A DNA stretch of 64,000 nt from Mycteria americana (taxonomy: Eukaryota > Chordata > Aves > Ciconiiformes > Ciconiidae): assembly GCF_035582795.1 (NCBI RefSeq), contig NC_134368.1, forward strand, positions 1,993,501 through 2,057,500, in the 5' to 3' direction. The notes under the pieces were generated by a model. That model was not told the DNA's origin. It saw only the letters and a program-made list of their open reading frames with translations, and did no database searches. The position numbers were made by a program, and so were the translations under genes. Shown piece by piece: positions 41,320 through 53,999 of the stretch (positions are counted from its first letter, which is position 1; each line of letters opens with the position of its first letter).

Positions 41320-44030
41320 TTTGTGCTGTCTGGTGTTCAATGTTTCTGTATTTAAGTTCTCATGACATCCCTGGGGATGGAGGCCCAGAGCAAGAATATC
41401 ACACCTAAAAAGAAATCTTTCATCAGGTATTTCCCACCTTTGTAAGTCTTCTTCCAACGTCTATCAGAGCAGTCCTCTTGGCATCTAAAAGACATCATCT
41501 GAAATGGGAGGGAGCCCGCACGACAACGTGTTTCATGAGCTGGAGGAATCACTTGACAATGGAAAAGTCACACTGGGAACCCACTGCTGACAGTTGGGTA
41601 TGGTTCATCCCACCTACGTGGAGCTGTCCGCAAAGAAGGCATCTGCTCCAGGCTCGCTCTCTTAAGTCCCCTGGTACTTTCTGAGACGGAGGCATCTCCT
41701 CCCCGGACTGGTGTTTCAGCGGCTGCAGGATCCATTTTCCCAAGGAAGTGCCCATGTCTAAGGATGGAATGAATCTCTCCCTGGAGGTGCCTCATGGCCT
41801 GGCATAGCCCCACTTCAGCAAGAAGAGAGAAGGCAATAAAAAGAAGATAAGGGGGGAAGGAACATGGCTGATTGATACACTCTGGGGTGGTAAGTGTGAC
41901 AGGAGACTGCAATACTGTCTGGTGTAGCAAGGACGTTCACTGGGAAGACATTAAGATTCACATCATATGGGTTTCTTTTGGTTGAACATAAACATTTCAC
42001 CCAAGAGCATCTGTTCAGCCTCCCTCTGCACTCAGAGTGATACAAGTCAGCTCATCCTGACTTAGCCACCTAAAATCAGTCAGGTGAATCCTAGGTGGGA
42101 AGGTCTACTCTTATCCTTCAGCTTTAGAAAGATCCCAGGGATCTAAAGTTGGGTGAGATGAATCCATCTCCCATGTTCAGATGAGCAAGCAGGATTCAGG
42201 GTCCTCATAGCATGGGCATCAACTTCCCAAGAGCAGCCAGGGAAATGGGTGGGTATTATTTCTTCTCATCAGTTTTGGGAGCATTTTTCCCAGGTTTTTT
42301 TCTCCCTTGCTTTTGCTTGGGGGGGTCCTAAGCCACACGCTAGGCCCCAGCCCCAGCAGAGAGGTGACACAAAGCGTGGAGCAAGGGGTGATCCCTTCCC
42401 TTTTGGCCCCGGGTATGGCTGGGTGACCCGAGGAGGTCTAGCCCCTGCCCTGGCCACCATGAGAATCACTACGGTCCCCTCTGCCCCACCATCCCAACTC
42501 ACACCTCAGCCTTGTTCACCACCAGCAGAAATGCCCTGGAAAGAAAAAAAAACCACGAACACAGCTTGTGGCTGCTGGGCACTAAAGATGATGGATTGAA
42601 GAGCAGTATTGCTCTCACAGCGTTTTACAGGCTTCCCCAACAGCAGCTTCTCTGCTTCACAGGTAATTATTGCCTCTATTTTCTCTCTGTTTTATGGGAT
42701 TAACGACCATATCGCCTCTGCCCTTCCTAACCTATCGTTCTGCCTGACAACCACCTTTTTTGCCCAATTGCCCAGCTGACATCATTAAGTCACACTCAGT
42801 CATCCTCAGCCAGGACTTGGCTTGAACTGTGCTCTACTCTGGACCCACAGAATGGTTCACAGGCCTGAAGACATGCCCAGCTCTACTCAGAGAAGATACT
42901 TGCAGAAAATACTGCTTTTACCTAAAGCCCCACCTCAGAGCTTCAGAAACGGGACAGAGCAAACGAACTCCTTTCTCTCACAGCTCATCTGCCCTTGTGA
43001 TCGGAGATGGCTCGAGCGTCCCTCTGCTTCACAAGGTCCTGCAGGAGAGATGAGGACACACCACACACTCTTCTCACAGAAACAAGGAGTTTTGCAACTG
43101 TGCGTGCTACAGGGAAGGGGAGATGATGGACAGAGATACAAGGACGTACAGCTACTTCCACGCCAGCCACCACTTAATGCATCTGAAGGCTTAGTCTTGT
43201 TTGCTGCCTTCCCTCCCACCTCAGCTCAGAGCAGTTCAGTTCTGTCAAGCCACAGCAGCTTTCCACTCCCAGCCCCAAGGAGCATTATTTTGTTGCTTTT
43301 CTTTTCCTGTTTGCCGATGGAGGAACCTGTTTGAACAAGGCATTTGCTTTGCAGACAACGCATAAAGAGCTGGGAGTAGCTATCTGACCAAGAATGACCT
43401 TCAGCCCCGTGTTCATGCTCATGCTGGCAGCCCCAGCAACCTCCCCAAGTGTGGTGCATCTCCATGCCAGCACGGCTGCACCTAGCTCAGAAAACCGATG
43501 CGCTCTGTGGTGGCCTTCTGTGTGCCACACAACATCTAGGAGGGTTCGCCGTGCTTAGCTCCTGCTGCCTTATGGGTGAGCATAGTCCCGGGCAAAGCAG
43601 CAGGTAGGAGCAAATTCCTCCTCGTTCTACCTCCCGGGATATTTCCTAGTCTATGGAGGTCTTCAGCTCATGCCAACCTACGCGTGGTCAGCTGATAGCT
43701 CTCCATTGCATTGGTTACACAGGCTAGATCGTTAAGGCAAGTCTCAGTTGCCCACACAGAGGTACGAGGTGGTGTTTGAGGTGCTCGGGGTATCCGAGTT
43801 GCCCATATGGAGCCAACGGTAAGAGCTCAGCACCCCGGGGAGAACTGCATCCTCCTTGAACAACAACTGGAGGCCAGGTGAGCTCCCAGCTCTCTAAAAC
43901 CGGCACGGGTCTCTGAGATGTCTGCAACTGAATTTCACCTCTACATTTAGGCGTGGGAGTCTGGGAGCTGAATCTTGCCCAGTGTCCAGCTGGAACCCAT
44001 TTACCAGGGACAGGCGAAATCCCTCATTTA
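41320..44030. other. Intergenic sequence, no recognised gene
   Basis: Mixed composition with only short reading frames in all six frames. No conserved-looking block or repeat was recognised with confidence. Confidence 0.4.
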
Positions 44031-44034
44031 TATC

Positions 44035-44085
44035 GCTGCAATAAGGCTGGAAGGACCTCAAAGGCAATCTCATTCAGGGAGCCCC
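44035..44085 (-). mobile_element. Possible short CR1 3' end fragment, antisense
   Basis: AAGGCTGGAAGGACCTCAAA followed by GGCAATCTCATTCAGGGAGCCCC resembles the antisense start of avian CR1 (GGTTGGAAGGGACC...AAGG...ATCT). It is short and diverged. Confidence 0.35.
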
Positions 44086-44654
44086 AGATTTCATGAGCGG
44101 TGCAGTAAACTGCTTAGTTGCTAATTTTGTGAAAGAAAAAGGCATGTTGGGGGAGACTCAAGGGAAGAGGGGTCACTCCTTCCCTTGATGATGCTACTGT
44201 GTCTGCAGCAGCAAAACTGCTTTAAGAAGCCCTGTTCCCAGCTGGCTTAGCCACAGGATCATTGAAAAGGTCTGGGTTTGAACAAACAAGAAAGAAAACC
44301 CTGAAAGCAGTGTCTAAAACCACTTTGTTACCGGATTGTTTCGACAATCCAGCTTGCGTCCTTGCTACCGACAAGGCAGCAGCTCCACCGGCTCCCAACG
44401 CTGAAGCTGGGGGGACCCGAGCTGCCTCCTCCCCATGCTGCTCCGCAGTGCTGAGCACGATTCAAAAACCTCTCCAGATGCATTTTTCTGGCGTGGCGTG
44501 GCACGGCGTGGCATTCAGCCCATTGCTGACCCCAGATCTGCGCAGGGGTCCCCGTGCAGCATCTGCTCCAGCCCAAACTGCTCCCGACAGACGTTGGTCC
44601 TCCCTCTTCTCAAACCTCCATGGACGGAGACGCTGCCTCGCCGCAGCCCCCAAC

Positions 44655-44945
44655 ACAAATGCCTGTCCTCACCATAGAAAAATGTTCCCCTAACTTCAAC
44701 CTCTCTGGATGTAATTTAAGCCAATTACCTCCTGTCCCATTCCTGGTGAACAAGGAGAACAGTTCATTCCCTTCCTCTTTGCAGAAGCCTGTTACACATT
44801 TGTAGGCTGTTATAAAGTTTTCCCAAACTAAGCAACTGCAAGCCTTTTGATCTTCCTTCCTTGGCCATGATTTCCAGTCCTCTGGTCTCTTTTGCAGCCC
44901 AGCTCTGGACTGTCTCCAGCCAGTCTGTGTCCTTCCAGCACCGTA
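44655..44945 (-). mobile_element. Ancient CR1/L3-like LINE fragment, antisense
   Basis: The plus strand carries, in order, GATGTAATTTAAGCCAATTA then CCTCCTGTCCC, AACAAGGAGAACAGTTCATT, TTTGTAGGCTGTTATAAAGT, and GCTCTGGACTGTCTCCAGCC. This is the known order of motifs in the antisense 3' part of old CR1-type elements in amniotes. It is diverged and truncated. Similarity beyond 44945 is uncertain. Confidence 0.7.
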
Positions 44946-45832
44946 GCCCTCAAATTCAGGCTCAGAGGGCTCAGTAGCATCAAGCCAGAGAGGGAGACTG
45001 GATGCTTGGACCATGCCTAGCAGAACCGAGCTCACACCCTCCCTCTTCCACCATTTTTTGATGAGGAAAATGGTTTCCCTGAACATCAGTTCTCCCCAGC
45101 TCTACCTGGGCATAGCGTTACCCAGATGCAGACGTACTCAGCTTTCCTTTGGTGCAATCTCCCCAGTGGGGTGGGGAGACCGTCTGTAAAAAAAATATTT
45201 AGAAGGGAGCCAAGCAACTAGGTGTGTCTCAGAAAGCCCAAGACATACTTTAGTCATCGGCTTATCTATATGGGAACAGGGCCAGGGTGACTCTGGCATT
45301 AACAATGTCCCACGTCACATTCACCTGCTTTCTAGTAGTCCTTGGGGGAAAAAAATAGTAAAAGTTTGTCCACCAGACGTCTAGAAAAACAAATAAAAAT
45401 ATAATAAGCCAAAAAGCAAGGAAGAAGACAGTCCCCTCTGCACCGGGGAACTTCCTCGTCGAAATTCCAGCATGCAAATCTCTCCTGCCCATCCCAGCTC
45501 CCCGGCAGACAGGCAGATCAAAAGTGCCAGGGAAGCACGAGGGTTTTACGAGGTGCACGGCACGGGCAGAGGAGGAGCAGGCAGCTCGGGCAGCCTTGGA
45601 TGGTGACGGAGATTTCTCCGGTGCCAGTTGATACATGCACTGCTGGGTCCCAGTTTCGGGGGGGAAGCGGCTTTCCCAGGAGGGCTGGGAGGCACGGCAG
45701 GGGCCGACTGCGTCTTGCCAGCTGGTGGAAAGGTGAGGGCTTCTTCTTGTCTCTGCTGCCAGGAATTAGGCCTTTCCTGGTGACAATACCAGCTGCTGCA
45801 GACATGGCCTTAATCAGCAAAAATAAGCATCC

Positions 45833-45854
45833 GGGGGGGGGGGGGGGGGGGGGG
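45833..45854 (+). repeat. Homopolymer of 22 G
   Basis: An uninterrupted run of 22 guanines followed by AAGAAAGAAAAA. It is able to form a G-quadruplex and is a likely site of length polymorphism or assembly error. Confidence 0.95.
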
Positions 45855-45859
45855 AAGAA

Positions 45860-48800
45860 AGAAAAATGATGCTACTGTAAATTAATATGAATGTTTGCAA
45901 TTACAATGAATTACTGTCACTTAGGTATTCAGGGCTGCATGTTTGGTAACTATCCAAGCTGTAGAGACTTGAGCTGTAGGTTTGTTAAATGAGAGCCTGG
46001 TTGACCACGTCTGCGCTGCAGAAGCACAGAGGTTACATCTGCACCGGCGCGATGGACGTGCCTGGGACCATCCTCCGGCCCCAAGGCGATGTGGCAGGGA
46101 CAAGCCTTTGCACAGTGCACTGACCTCCCCTGCCTGCCAAAACAGGGTGGCCACATCCAACCCGCCTATTGGGAAGGGTCTGAGGCCACGCACGCTCCCG
46201 AACCATGCCTGAGAATTACCTGGGCTAATAATTTAACAGCGAGGATAACTGGTGTCTGAACCCTGGAACTGTTTAATTTGCTGGTATAGACACAGCCTCA
46301 GGGCTTTCGCTGCAGCCCTACCCCGGGAAAGCATCCCAGAGGCTTGAAAGCACTCGAGCAGGTGTGAGATGTTTTCCTGGGTTAGGACTAAGGGTTTGGT
46401 CTTAAGGTGAAGTTGGTGGTGGGGAAATCTTGCCCTGGTAACCCCAAAAGGCCAGTCCTGACATATACTGTGCTCAGTGTCCAACATGGGGCTGGGTTTT
46501 TGATGAAGGCAGCACCCTCGTGCACTCCTTCCAGCACCTTGGGGCCAAACCCCAGAGAGATGCTATCTACCCCGGCATGCCACCACACGCGTGCACGGGC
46601 CCTGGGCTGCTCTGCCTGCAGACAAAGCTCACAAACCTCTCCTGAAGTCGGGGAACACTGGAGCCAGGCAGGAAAGCTGCGACTTCACCACTCCTGGGGT
46701 CTGGATGTGCTGGATCATCCCCAAGACTGCTTGTTCATGAGGATTTTCTGCCTGTGTAGGTCGCCACAATGAAGCGTTCGATGCCAAGATGTCCAGGACG
46801 TGACCTTGAAGGCTATGTGTAGCCCAGTCTGCCCTTGGGGATGAGCTGGCTTTGCATCCCTTCTGCCAAGTTGACAGCGGAGTTGTCTTCTCCCAAGCAA
46901 TGCTGGAGAAGGGCGATTTTTGGCTGAAGCAGAAACTAGTGCACAGTGTGTGACGGTGCTGATGAGCTCCTCGATTTCTCCTGGGTCTGCTGGTGAGATG
47001 AAACGCCTCAGGAGGGTGGGAAGTCAAACCTCACTGCACCTTGTGGCTCTGGAGCCATCGCATCCTGGGAAGCTGGTGGTTCCTGCGGAGAATGAAGGGC
47101 ACCCTGGCCGATGCTGCTCACGTCACTTCTGCACACCAAGGGCTTGCTCCACGCTGCATCGCAGCTCTGGGGGACTTTTGACCAGGGCCTTAGTAACAAA
47201 ATACAGGTCGCAGGTCTGTGTCAGCCCTGGCTGTCTGCACTCACCCTTTAATCTGGTAACACCCTCATGCTTCTGACAGCGCACGCAACCTGAAGCCCAG
47301 CTGTGCTATTGCAACCTCCTGTAAATGCTGTTGAGATCCCCTCCCTCCACCACTCGCTTTGAGATGAACAAAATGCTCTCAGCCACTTCATCCATGAAGT
47401 ATCCAAAGGGATCTGAACCCATATGCCAGGTACAGAGATGCTTCGATCGCCTCACCAGCCCCATGCTGGGCATGTTTTGCCCATTAAGCAACGAGACTCC
47501 CAACCAGTCCCACCGAGGGAGTTAATCCCCCACCCAAGTTTTGCATCTCTTAAGCAACTGCCTTTCCATAGCAAGGAAGGAAGACTCCTTGGAGCAAGAT
47601 ATCTCTCCACGGGACACGACAGGCTGTGATGAGATGGGGTTGAGTATCACAGACACGCAGCGAATGCTTAGCTCAGGGCCTCAGGTTGTTGCACCACGCT
47701 CTGCTCCACCTCTTGTCAATGGTCTGATGCAAACCCACATTTTTCCGACGGCAGTGACTGCAGGCTACCTTGTATCCTGCCCTCAGCCCTCTGAGCAGAT
47801 GGATATAAGTGGACACGTCCCAGTCTGTACCTAGGAAGAGGTGTACATGAGAGCTGGAGGGGTTTCGTAGCACAAGCTGTGATGCCGAGGCCAGAAGCAG
47901 GTGCTCAACAGATAAACTAGGGATTTCCACCTCCAATAGCCAGTTTCAACAGAAAGCAGTCCAGGTGCACCCTGCCAGCAGCTTCTTCAGGCTCTTCACA
48001 TAGGTTTCTGCTTTCTCATGAGCCAGTGGAGCTGAGGGCAGCTGAGAGCAGGAAAGGACCCAGCCGAGATAAAGTTCTGCTCATATCTCAATTCCTGGGG
48101 AACGTCAGCCAGGGTCTTCCTCTTTACAGCCCATTGGTATGTGTCCAATACCCACCAAAAGCAAATCTGGACATTATGTTCCCAGTGATCTCTCCCTTAT
48201 AAAGCAAATCTCACTGCCTCAAGAAGCGTCAAAGCTGTGCTGCCATGCCCAGGAGAAGCTGCAGCTTCAGGTGGGGCTGGGGGTGCTGAGGGAGGAGCAC
48301 CCACTGCTGGAGCCACTGCCAGCTGGCCTTGCAGAGCGTCCACCCCTCAGCGTGGGTAATATTAAGGATATTCACCTGAAGGACACATCCCCTCTTCTGT
48401 GGGTTTCTTCTAATCTGAATCATGACGCCGTGGAGAAGTGGAAGAGCATAAGGCAGGAAGGTAAGGAAGACCTGTCCAAACATGACAGCTTAGAGGCTGT
48501 TGGCCATCCTTTCTTGGACAGATGGGAACAGCAACATACCTAGAGATCCAGTCACCCACCAGGTTCTGTCTTGGAAAACCCGTGGCTTTGGCTCATTAAG
48601 AGGCTGGTAGGGCAGCGAGAAAGCTCGGTGCCAAAGATTTGGGGAGGAGAAGAGCCAAGTGCTGCCTTCAGCCAGGGCTTTTGCACTTCATGGTGGAGAA
48701 ACACTACCAGAGCTGCAAATGATAGCAATAGGACGGGGCTCTAGAGCATCCCCTATACTCCACACAGTCCTGGGGGCCATCACAGCTTGAGCCTAAAAAG

Positions 48801-49080
48801 AGGACAGCGGTGAAAAAGGCTGAAGTTCAGGTTCTTTCCTGGTCTCCTGGACCTGTTCCCTGCAGGCAGCACCTGCCTGGCCCCGCTGGGATGGTTTTGT
48901 TACCAGGACTGTGGATGGAGGAGAAACCGGATCGCCTTCCTCAGATGGGAGTCCCCTGCACAGTGGAGCAACAAGTGGCCCGGGGCCACCAAGGGAGAAA
49001 AAATCAGGTCCCGCCACTTCACCGAGGACCATAAGTGAGGACCCGGGCAGCAAGCCTGCATCTCTGCACCCCCTCAAAGA
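45860..49080. other. Intergenic sequence, no recognised gene
   Basis: Mixed-composition sequence. Only chance reading frames are seen. A nuclear-receptor-like TGACCTTGA sits at about 46801-46809. No repeat family was identified. Confidence 0.4.
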
Positions 49081-49560
49081 GTGAGCCGACATCTGCAGCG
49101 GGCCAGCTAATGAATACAAACGACTGTCCCGTGCCCCGCCGGGGGGGTCTTTAACACTTCACACGTCTCAGCGACGTTGAGTAATCATCTCCCAAAGCCT
49201 GCTCGGGCAGCCCCTCCATCCCACAGCAAGCGGCACGGAGATGAATGACTGCCGAGAAGATACAGCATCGCAATAATTTTTCATCCACGGTGTTGCTTAA
49301 CCTTTCGTGAGCAAATCAGATTTCCCTGACACTGGCCTGGGCACCGTACCTGCATTAAGTATTGCTGGGTCAGGGAGGGGCAGCCGTGATTTATGCCTTC
49401 TCCCTGCTAATCGGATTCTGGGGCAGGCAGATATTGATGGGCGCCTGCCTTTGATCCATGGCTCTCGTGAGCCTTCATTCAATTACCGCCCCACAGAATG
49501 CAATTAGCAGGGCCGCGAAGCCACGTGGGCCTCATAATCACGGCACAGAGCGAAGATGAA
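49080..49560. promoter_or_regulatory. Candidate long conserved enhancer between CYP26B1 and EXOC6B
   Basis: About 480 bases with dense developmental-factor cores: GCTAATGAATAC, GTTGAGTAATCATC, GATGAATGAC, GCTAATCGGATT, TTTGATCCATGG, CATTCAATTACC and AATGCAATTAGC. The sequence is balanced in composition, contains no simple repeats and no coding frame. This is among the strongest enhancer-like blocks in the window, judged by texture alone. Confidence 0.42.
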
Positions 49561-50299
49561 GGGGCTGTCACCAGGAGGAACGCCGGCCGGTCCCACCTGG
49601 GGATCTGATGCACTGCGGTGCGTTTGGACAAAACACCGAGGAAGCATCAAGGAGGAAAGGAGAAAAGTCCTGTTTACCCCAAGCAGTCCCATCTTGCTTC
49701 TCCCCCATCACGCAGAATCACCGCACGATGCTCCCACCACCCTCGCCTTCGTTGCCATCTGGCTTGACCATCCTTGCCCTCTCTTGGCATCGCGACTGCT
49801 CCGCCGTGTTACTCCCTGCGTGATGCAGTTTCACATCCCAAATCCGGTTGCTCCACCTCCTGTGTCTCTCTGCCCGCATTTCTTCCCCTGTACGTAATGC
49901 TCTGTGCTCATTCCTCTTGGATTTCATCCAGTCTTCTTGCCAGGGGAGGTGCAATCCCTTCCCTAGCTGCTTCATCTCCCTCACCCATCCTTATCGCAGG
50001 CCGCGCTATCTCTGGGCTATCTGTTCCTCTCCCTTCTCCTATTTACCTGCTCTAACAACCTCCTTCACCTGTGCTCTCCGGGCATGTGATGACTGCTGTC
50101 TCTATCAGCTTTCTTCCTCCACTTTTGCTTTAAACTCTTCAGTCCTGCAAACTTAGGTGGTCATTCTGGTCCAGTGTCCATCTGCCCACTCGTTCCTTGC
50201 TCTCAAGGGTGGGAAGAAGTTCACTGAAGATGGCCATATTCTCTCATCCATCTCACACAATCTATCTTCCCTATCCTGCCAGAACTGTTTTTGACCCAT

Positions 50300-50560
50300 G
50301 GCAGAAGAAATCTGGCAAACCCTCTGCACCACAAGAACATCACCACCGACAGGGATCATGGTGATGTCAACTGGGAAGAACTGAACAACCACGATGAGCG
50401 GAGTGAAGGCAGGAGGGTGAGAGCCGTTAGAGCAAAGTGCAGGGTGATGCACCAAGCAAAGAGCCCTTCACCTCAAAATGGCCAACGAGAAGAAAGACCT
50501 GGATGTGATGGTCACTGCCTACAACAAACAACTCTGCCACAGCACTGAACAAGGGTGTTT
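50300..50560 (+). mobile_element. Possible old CR1 fragment (post-reverse-transcriptase region)
   Basis: AAAGTGCAGGGTGATGCACC, then CGAGAAGAAAGACCTGGATG, then TGATGGTCACTGCCTACAAC and AACAACTCTGCCACAGCACT follow the order of CR1/L3 sense motifs downstream of the RT domain. Strongly diverged. Confidence 0.45.
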
Positions 50561-51879
50561 AGTATCTGGAGAGACATTTCCAGCTGAGACAGTGAAGAAT
50601 TAATGCCCATGTACGTGTCAGTCCTGGCAGCTCCTTGCAGCACGCACCTTTTTGGTCCACCACGTTGAAAGAGAGACTCAGATGGGAGCAGGTATGGGAG
50701 ACGGGAACATGCATGGGAAATGGCAACCAGAAAGTGGAGAGGGACAGGGAGCCTAAAGCCCCTGGGCTTTGCCAGGCAGGGAAAACCCCGGTTGAGAAGA
50801 CAGGGTGATTTCTCTCTCTACGCATATCAAGAGACAACACCAAGGAGGGGAAAGAGCTAATAAAGTTGAAGAACAAGAGCTGACACAAAAGCAAGCAAGT
50901 GCAAACTGGTCTTAACTAAGTACTGGCGGGACATGGGACAGAGACTTTTAAGTATCTGAGAAGTGAGATGCTAGGAAGGCTTCCGAATAGGTGTCCGGGA
51001 ACAAAGTCCTCACTCGTTCAAAGGGGGGATTTAAACACGACTGCTATCAATTTAACACCACGGGACCTAATGAGAGCAGCCCAACACCTCCAAGAAGCAG
51101 CCTCCCAGACAGAGGCTTTGAGCTCTGATGTGAGCCCAGGCGTTTTGGGCAGTATTCCCCTCCTGTGTGCAGGGACCTACATCTGACCTCGTCAACCTTT
51201 GGAGCCAACGAAGAGAAGGGGATATCTGGGCCATCATTACCTGGTGCTCAACCAATTTGGGGCTTGGTTGGGAAGGTTTTGGCTCCCCTGCAGTCTCCTG
51301 CCTGGAGCCACCACCCTGACTCAGAGTTCAGCCATCACCCAACAAGGTTTTTTTTCTTGTTCCATTCGCTGTAGCTGTTTTCCAAAGAGTTGAATCCCAA
51401 ACCCACAAGCAACCACAAGCAGGGAGGTTTTTTCCTCCTTATTTTCTTCGAGGCAGGCGAGACAAATACTTTTCAACAGATATTCCTGAGCATTTATTTC
51501 CTCCTGTCTCTGTCCCTTCTTGCCTTCACCTTGATTTACCTCTTAACCTCCTTCCTTGATGAGATTGGCTGAGTTTGCAGGAAAGTGAAGTTGTCAGATG
51601 AGCCTGTCTCCAGCCCATGGGATTTTCCTCCTTAAGGGAGCCAGCTTCAGGAACGGAGCTGCCATGGGACAGAACAAGGGCTTGGGACGGGAAGATGCCT
51701 GCATCAAGCTGTAGGTTTGCTGTCTCGTCGTATCCCACGTACAGGACAGTCATCAATCTGCTTGCTCAGCACTCCCAGTACAATGCTCGGCCTGGTGTGA
51801 CCCTAGAAAGCAGTCACAGAGCGGGAACTGAGTGGCTGAGTATCAGCTCTGTTGGCCCAGACCTTGTGGTGACAATGAC

Positions 51880-52175
51880 AACCAGGTTGAACGTAAGCCC
51901 ACAGTTACTGTCCTTGCGAGCACAGCAAACCACCCTCTGGGAGTTGTGTTCAGATCGGGCAGTAAGAAAGTCTTCACTGGGGGGGGGTGGTGCAGCCCTG
52001 GGACAAGCCACCAGAGAGGTGGGGGATGTCCATCCTTGGAGGTTTTTCAACACTCGGTCACATAAAGCCACAACCATCCTGATCTAGCATTAGCAACAGT
52101 CCTGCTTTGAGCAGGAGACTGGGCTAGAGACCTCCAGAGGTCCCATCCCACTGGAGAGGGCAGAAGCATCTCTAG
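51880..52175 (+). mobile_element. CR1 LINE 3' fragment, sense
   Basis: Contains in order CACCAGAGAGGTGGGGGATG, TCCATCCTTGGAGGTTTTTC, ACTCGGTCACATAAAGCCAC, TGATCTAGCATTAGCAACAG, TCCTGCTTTGAGCAGGAG and GAGACCTCCAGAGGTCCCAT. This is the characteristic tail region of CR1. The terminal octamer repeats are lost. Confidence 0.78.
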
Positions 52176-52388
52176 GTTCAAGCATGTTAAGGCTGTGTTG
52201 GATCTTCTTCCTCGTGGTGTCCTGCAGACCCCACAAAGCGATACCGATGGCGATAACCCAGCCAGACTTGCCACTTGGCCTCCATCCCATCTGTGTGGGA
52301 AATGCAAGGCAGCGAGCCACTGCACGGAGATGTTAAATCCCAGTGCAGAAACTCAGCGCCCCGCAGAAGACGTCAAAAGGAGAAACTC

Positions 52389-52450
52389 TTATTTTAAAGA
52401 TGAGAAAAGCAAGGCATTGGACAACCAAAAGGAGTAACCCAAGGGCTCAG
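52389..52450 (+). mobile_element. MIR-like SINE relic
   Basis: TTATTTTAAAGATGAGAAAA then GCAAGGCATTGG ... GTAACCCAAGG resembles the MIR core/3' portion (TTTTACAGATGAGGAAACTG ... AAGTAACTTGCCCAAGG). Short and diverged. Confidence 0.45.
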
Positions 52451-53857
52451 GGCATGCTCCCTGCATCTACCCAGTGACACGGCATCAGGCCAGGGTGTGA
52501 GCGGAGGTGTGGGGCTGCGTCTCGCCCCCTCGGCTGCACCGTCCCAACTTGCTCTTCTCCAGAGATGCCTGGGCATGTTCCTGGGGAGGGTTTGCTCCAG
52601 GGACTGCTCCTCAGATGGATGGGGCTACACCTGGAACCTTCCTCCAGTGCTGGGCTTGCAACATGTCCCCGGGGCTGGGACAACAGGCTCGCTGCTCTGG
52701 CAGCCCCCTGCATGGGCTGGGGGGATCACAAGAAGTCCTGAGGACACCCAGGGTGAAAGGCTCGGTGGCATGGAGACAGCCGAGAGGCTCTGGGGTGCCA
52801 CTCAGCTGCAGTGAGGTCTGGCCCTGCTTTGTGCACTGGTTTAGGTGCAGACAGAGCCCCACCACGCCGTAGCACTCGGTCTTCGGTGTAACATCGCTGC
52901 GCGCTGCAGCATCCCGCATCCGTGTCCCAAAACGTACCTGCAGCCGCAGCTCGCTGATCCCCTGGCCGGGATGGTCCGAGGAGATCTCCGCCCACCATCT
53001 CCCACCGGAACCCCACGGTGCTGGACCACGTCTCAGCCCCGCGGGTGCTGCCGAGCATCCCCAGCTCTCCTGCCTGGGGCTGCGCGTCCCCTGAGCCTGG
53101 ACCTGCGCGCATCCATTCTGCTCTTAGCATTGCTCGGCACCCAAAATAGAGCGGGCCAAGGGGACGGGGCTAACATGAAAGCCCTTAACCCAGGCACTTT
53201 GCACGGAGCTGCCCCACGGGAGCAGACGCCGGGGTGCTGCGCCAGCTGCAGGGTCCCAGGCTGGGCTGGCCGGGCTTGGGGGGGGGCTTCATGCATTTTT
53301 GGGGTCTCACCTGGACCTGCTGTCAGAAGAGATGGCACTTTCCCTTTTGTTCATGATTGCCATTGCCAGATAGCACCCAAGAATATTTTGAGGTGGACAG
53401 ATTCAATTTGGGAGGTTCCCATCCTCCTTTTAGCCTCTTCTGCCCCGTGCGCACGTGCAAAGAGGCAGAGGTTTCGTTAGAAACAAGCACCGGGGAGCCC
53501 TTTTCCTCCCCACTGCACCGAATTAACACACGGGACTCCCTGCCCCAGGACGTGATGGAAACCAAAAGGGATAAATGGCTTAAAAAAGGGTTTTAGAGGA
53601 ATTCATGGAATACAATCCATCCAGGATCCTTGTATGCAGCTGCTGCTTTCCAGGAGGCAGTCCCCCAGCCCAGGAACATGCCCCAAATCCTTCACTCCTA
53701 CACATCGAACCACCCTGTTCGCCCGAGCCCTTCCACCAAACCTCCCCATCGCCCCTACCAGGGGGTCAGGACCCCCCCGTCCCCCTCAGCCCGGCGTGCT
53801 CGGTATCGCCCAGCCCCGTGGAGATGCCCCGGTGCCGCACCTCTGTTTGGAATTACA

Positions 53858-53992
53858 CGCTGAGATTTCCCAGTTAGCCAGTTTTTAATTAGCGTGTGTC
53901 ATGTTGATTTTATATCATTTTAATTTCCTAATCAACATGCCGTGTGGTACCAAGTCAAACATCTTACAGAAACCAAAGTCTACTGCACGTTC
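53858..53992 (-). pseudogene. CR1-type reverse transcriptase relic
   Basis: In one minus-strand frame the translation reads AVDFGFCKMFDLVPHGMLIR then KLK, a stop, and YKI, followed (after a frame change) by a TGLTGKSQR-like stretch. This aligns with the conserved CR1/L3 RT segment of the form AVD..LDFSKAFDTV.H.ILIDKLKKYGI..W..NWLTGRSQR. About three codons are missing and there is an in-frame stop, so it is a dead fragment of an ancient non-LTR element. No flanking endonuclease or 3' end was identified. Confidence 0.65.
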
Positions 53993-53999
53993 AGTGCCA

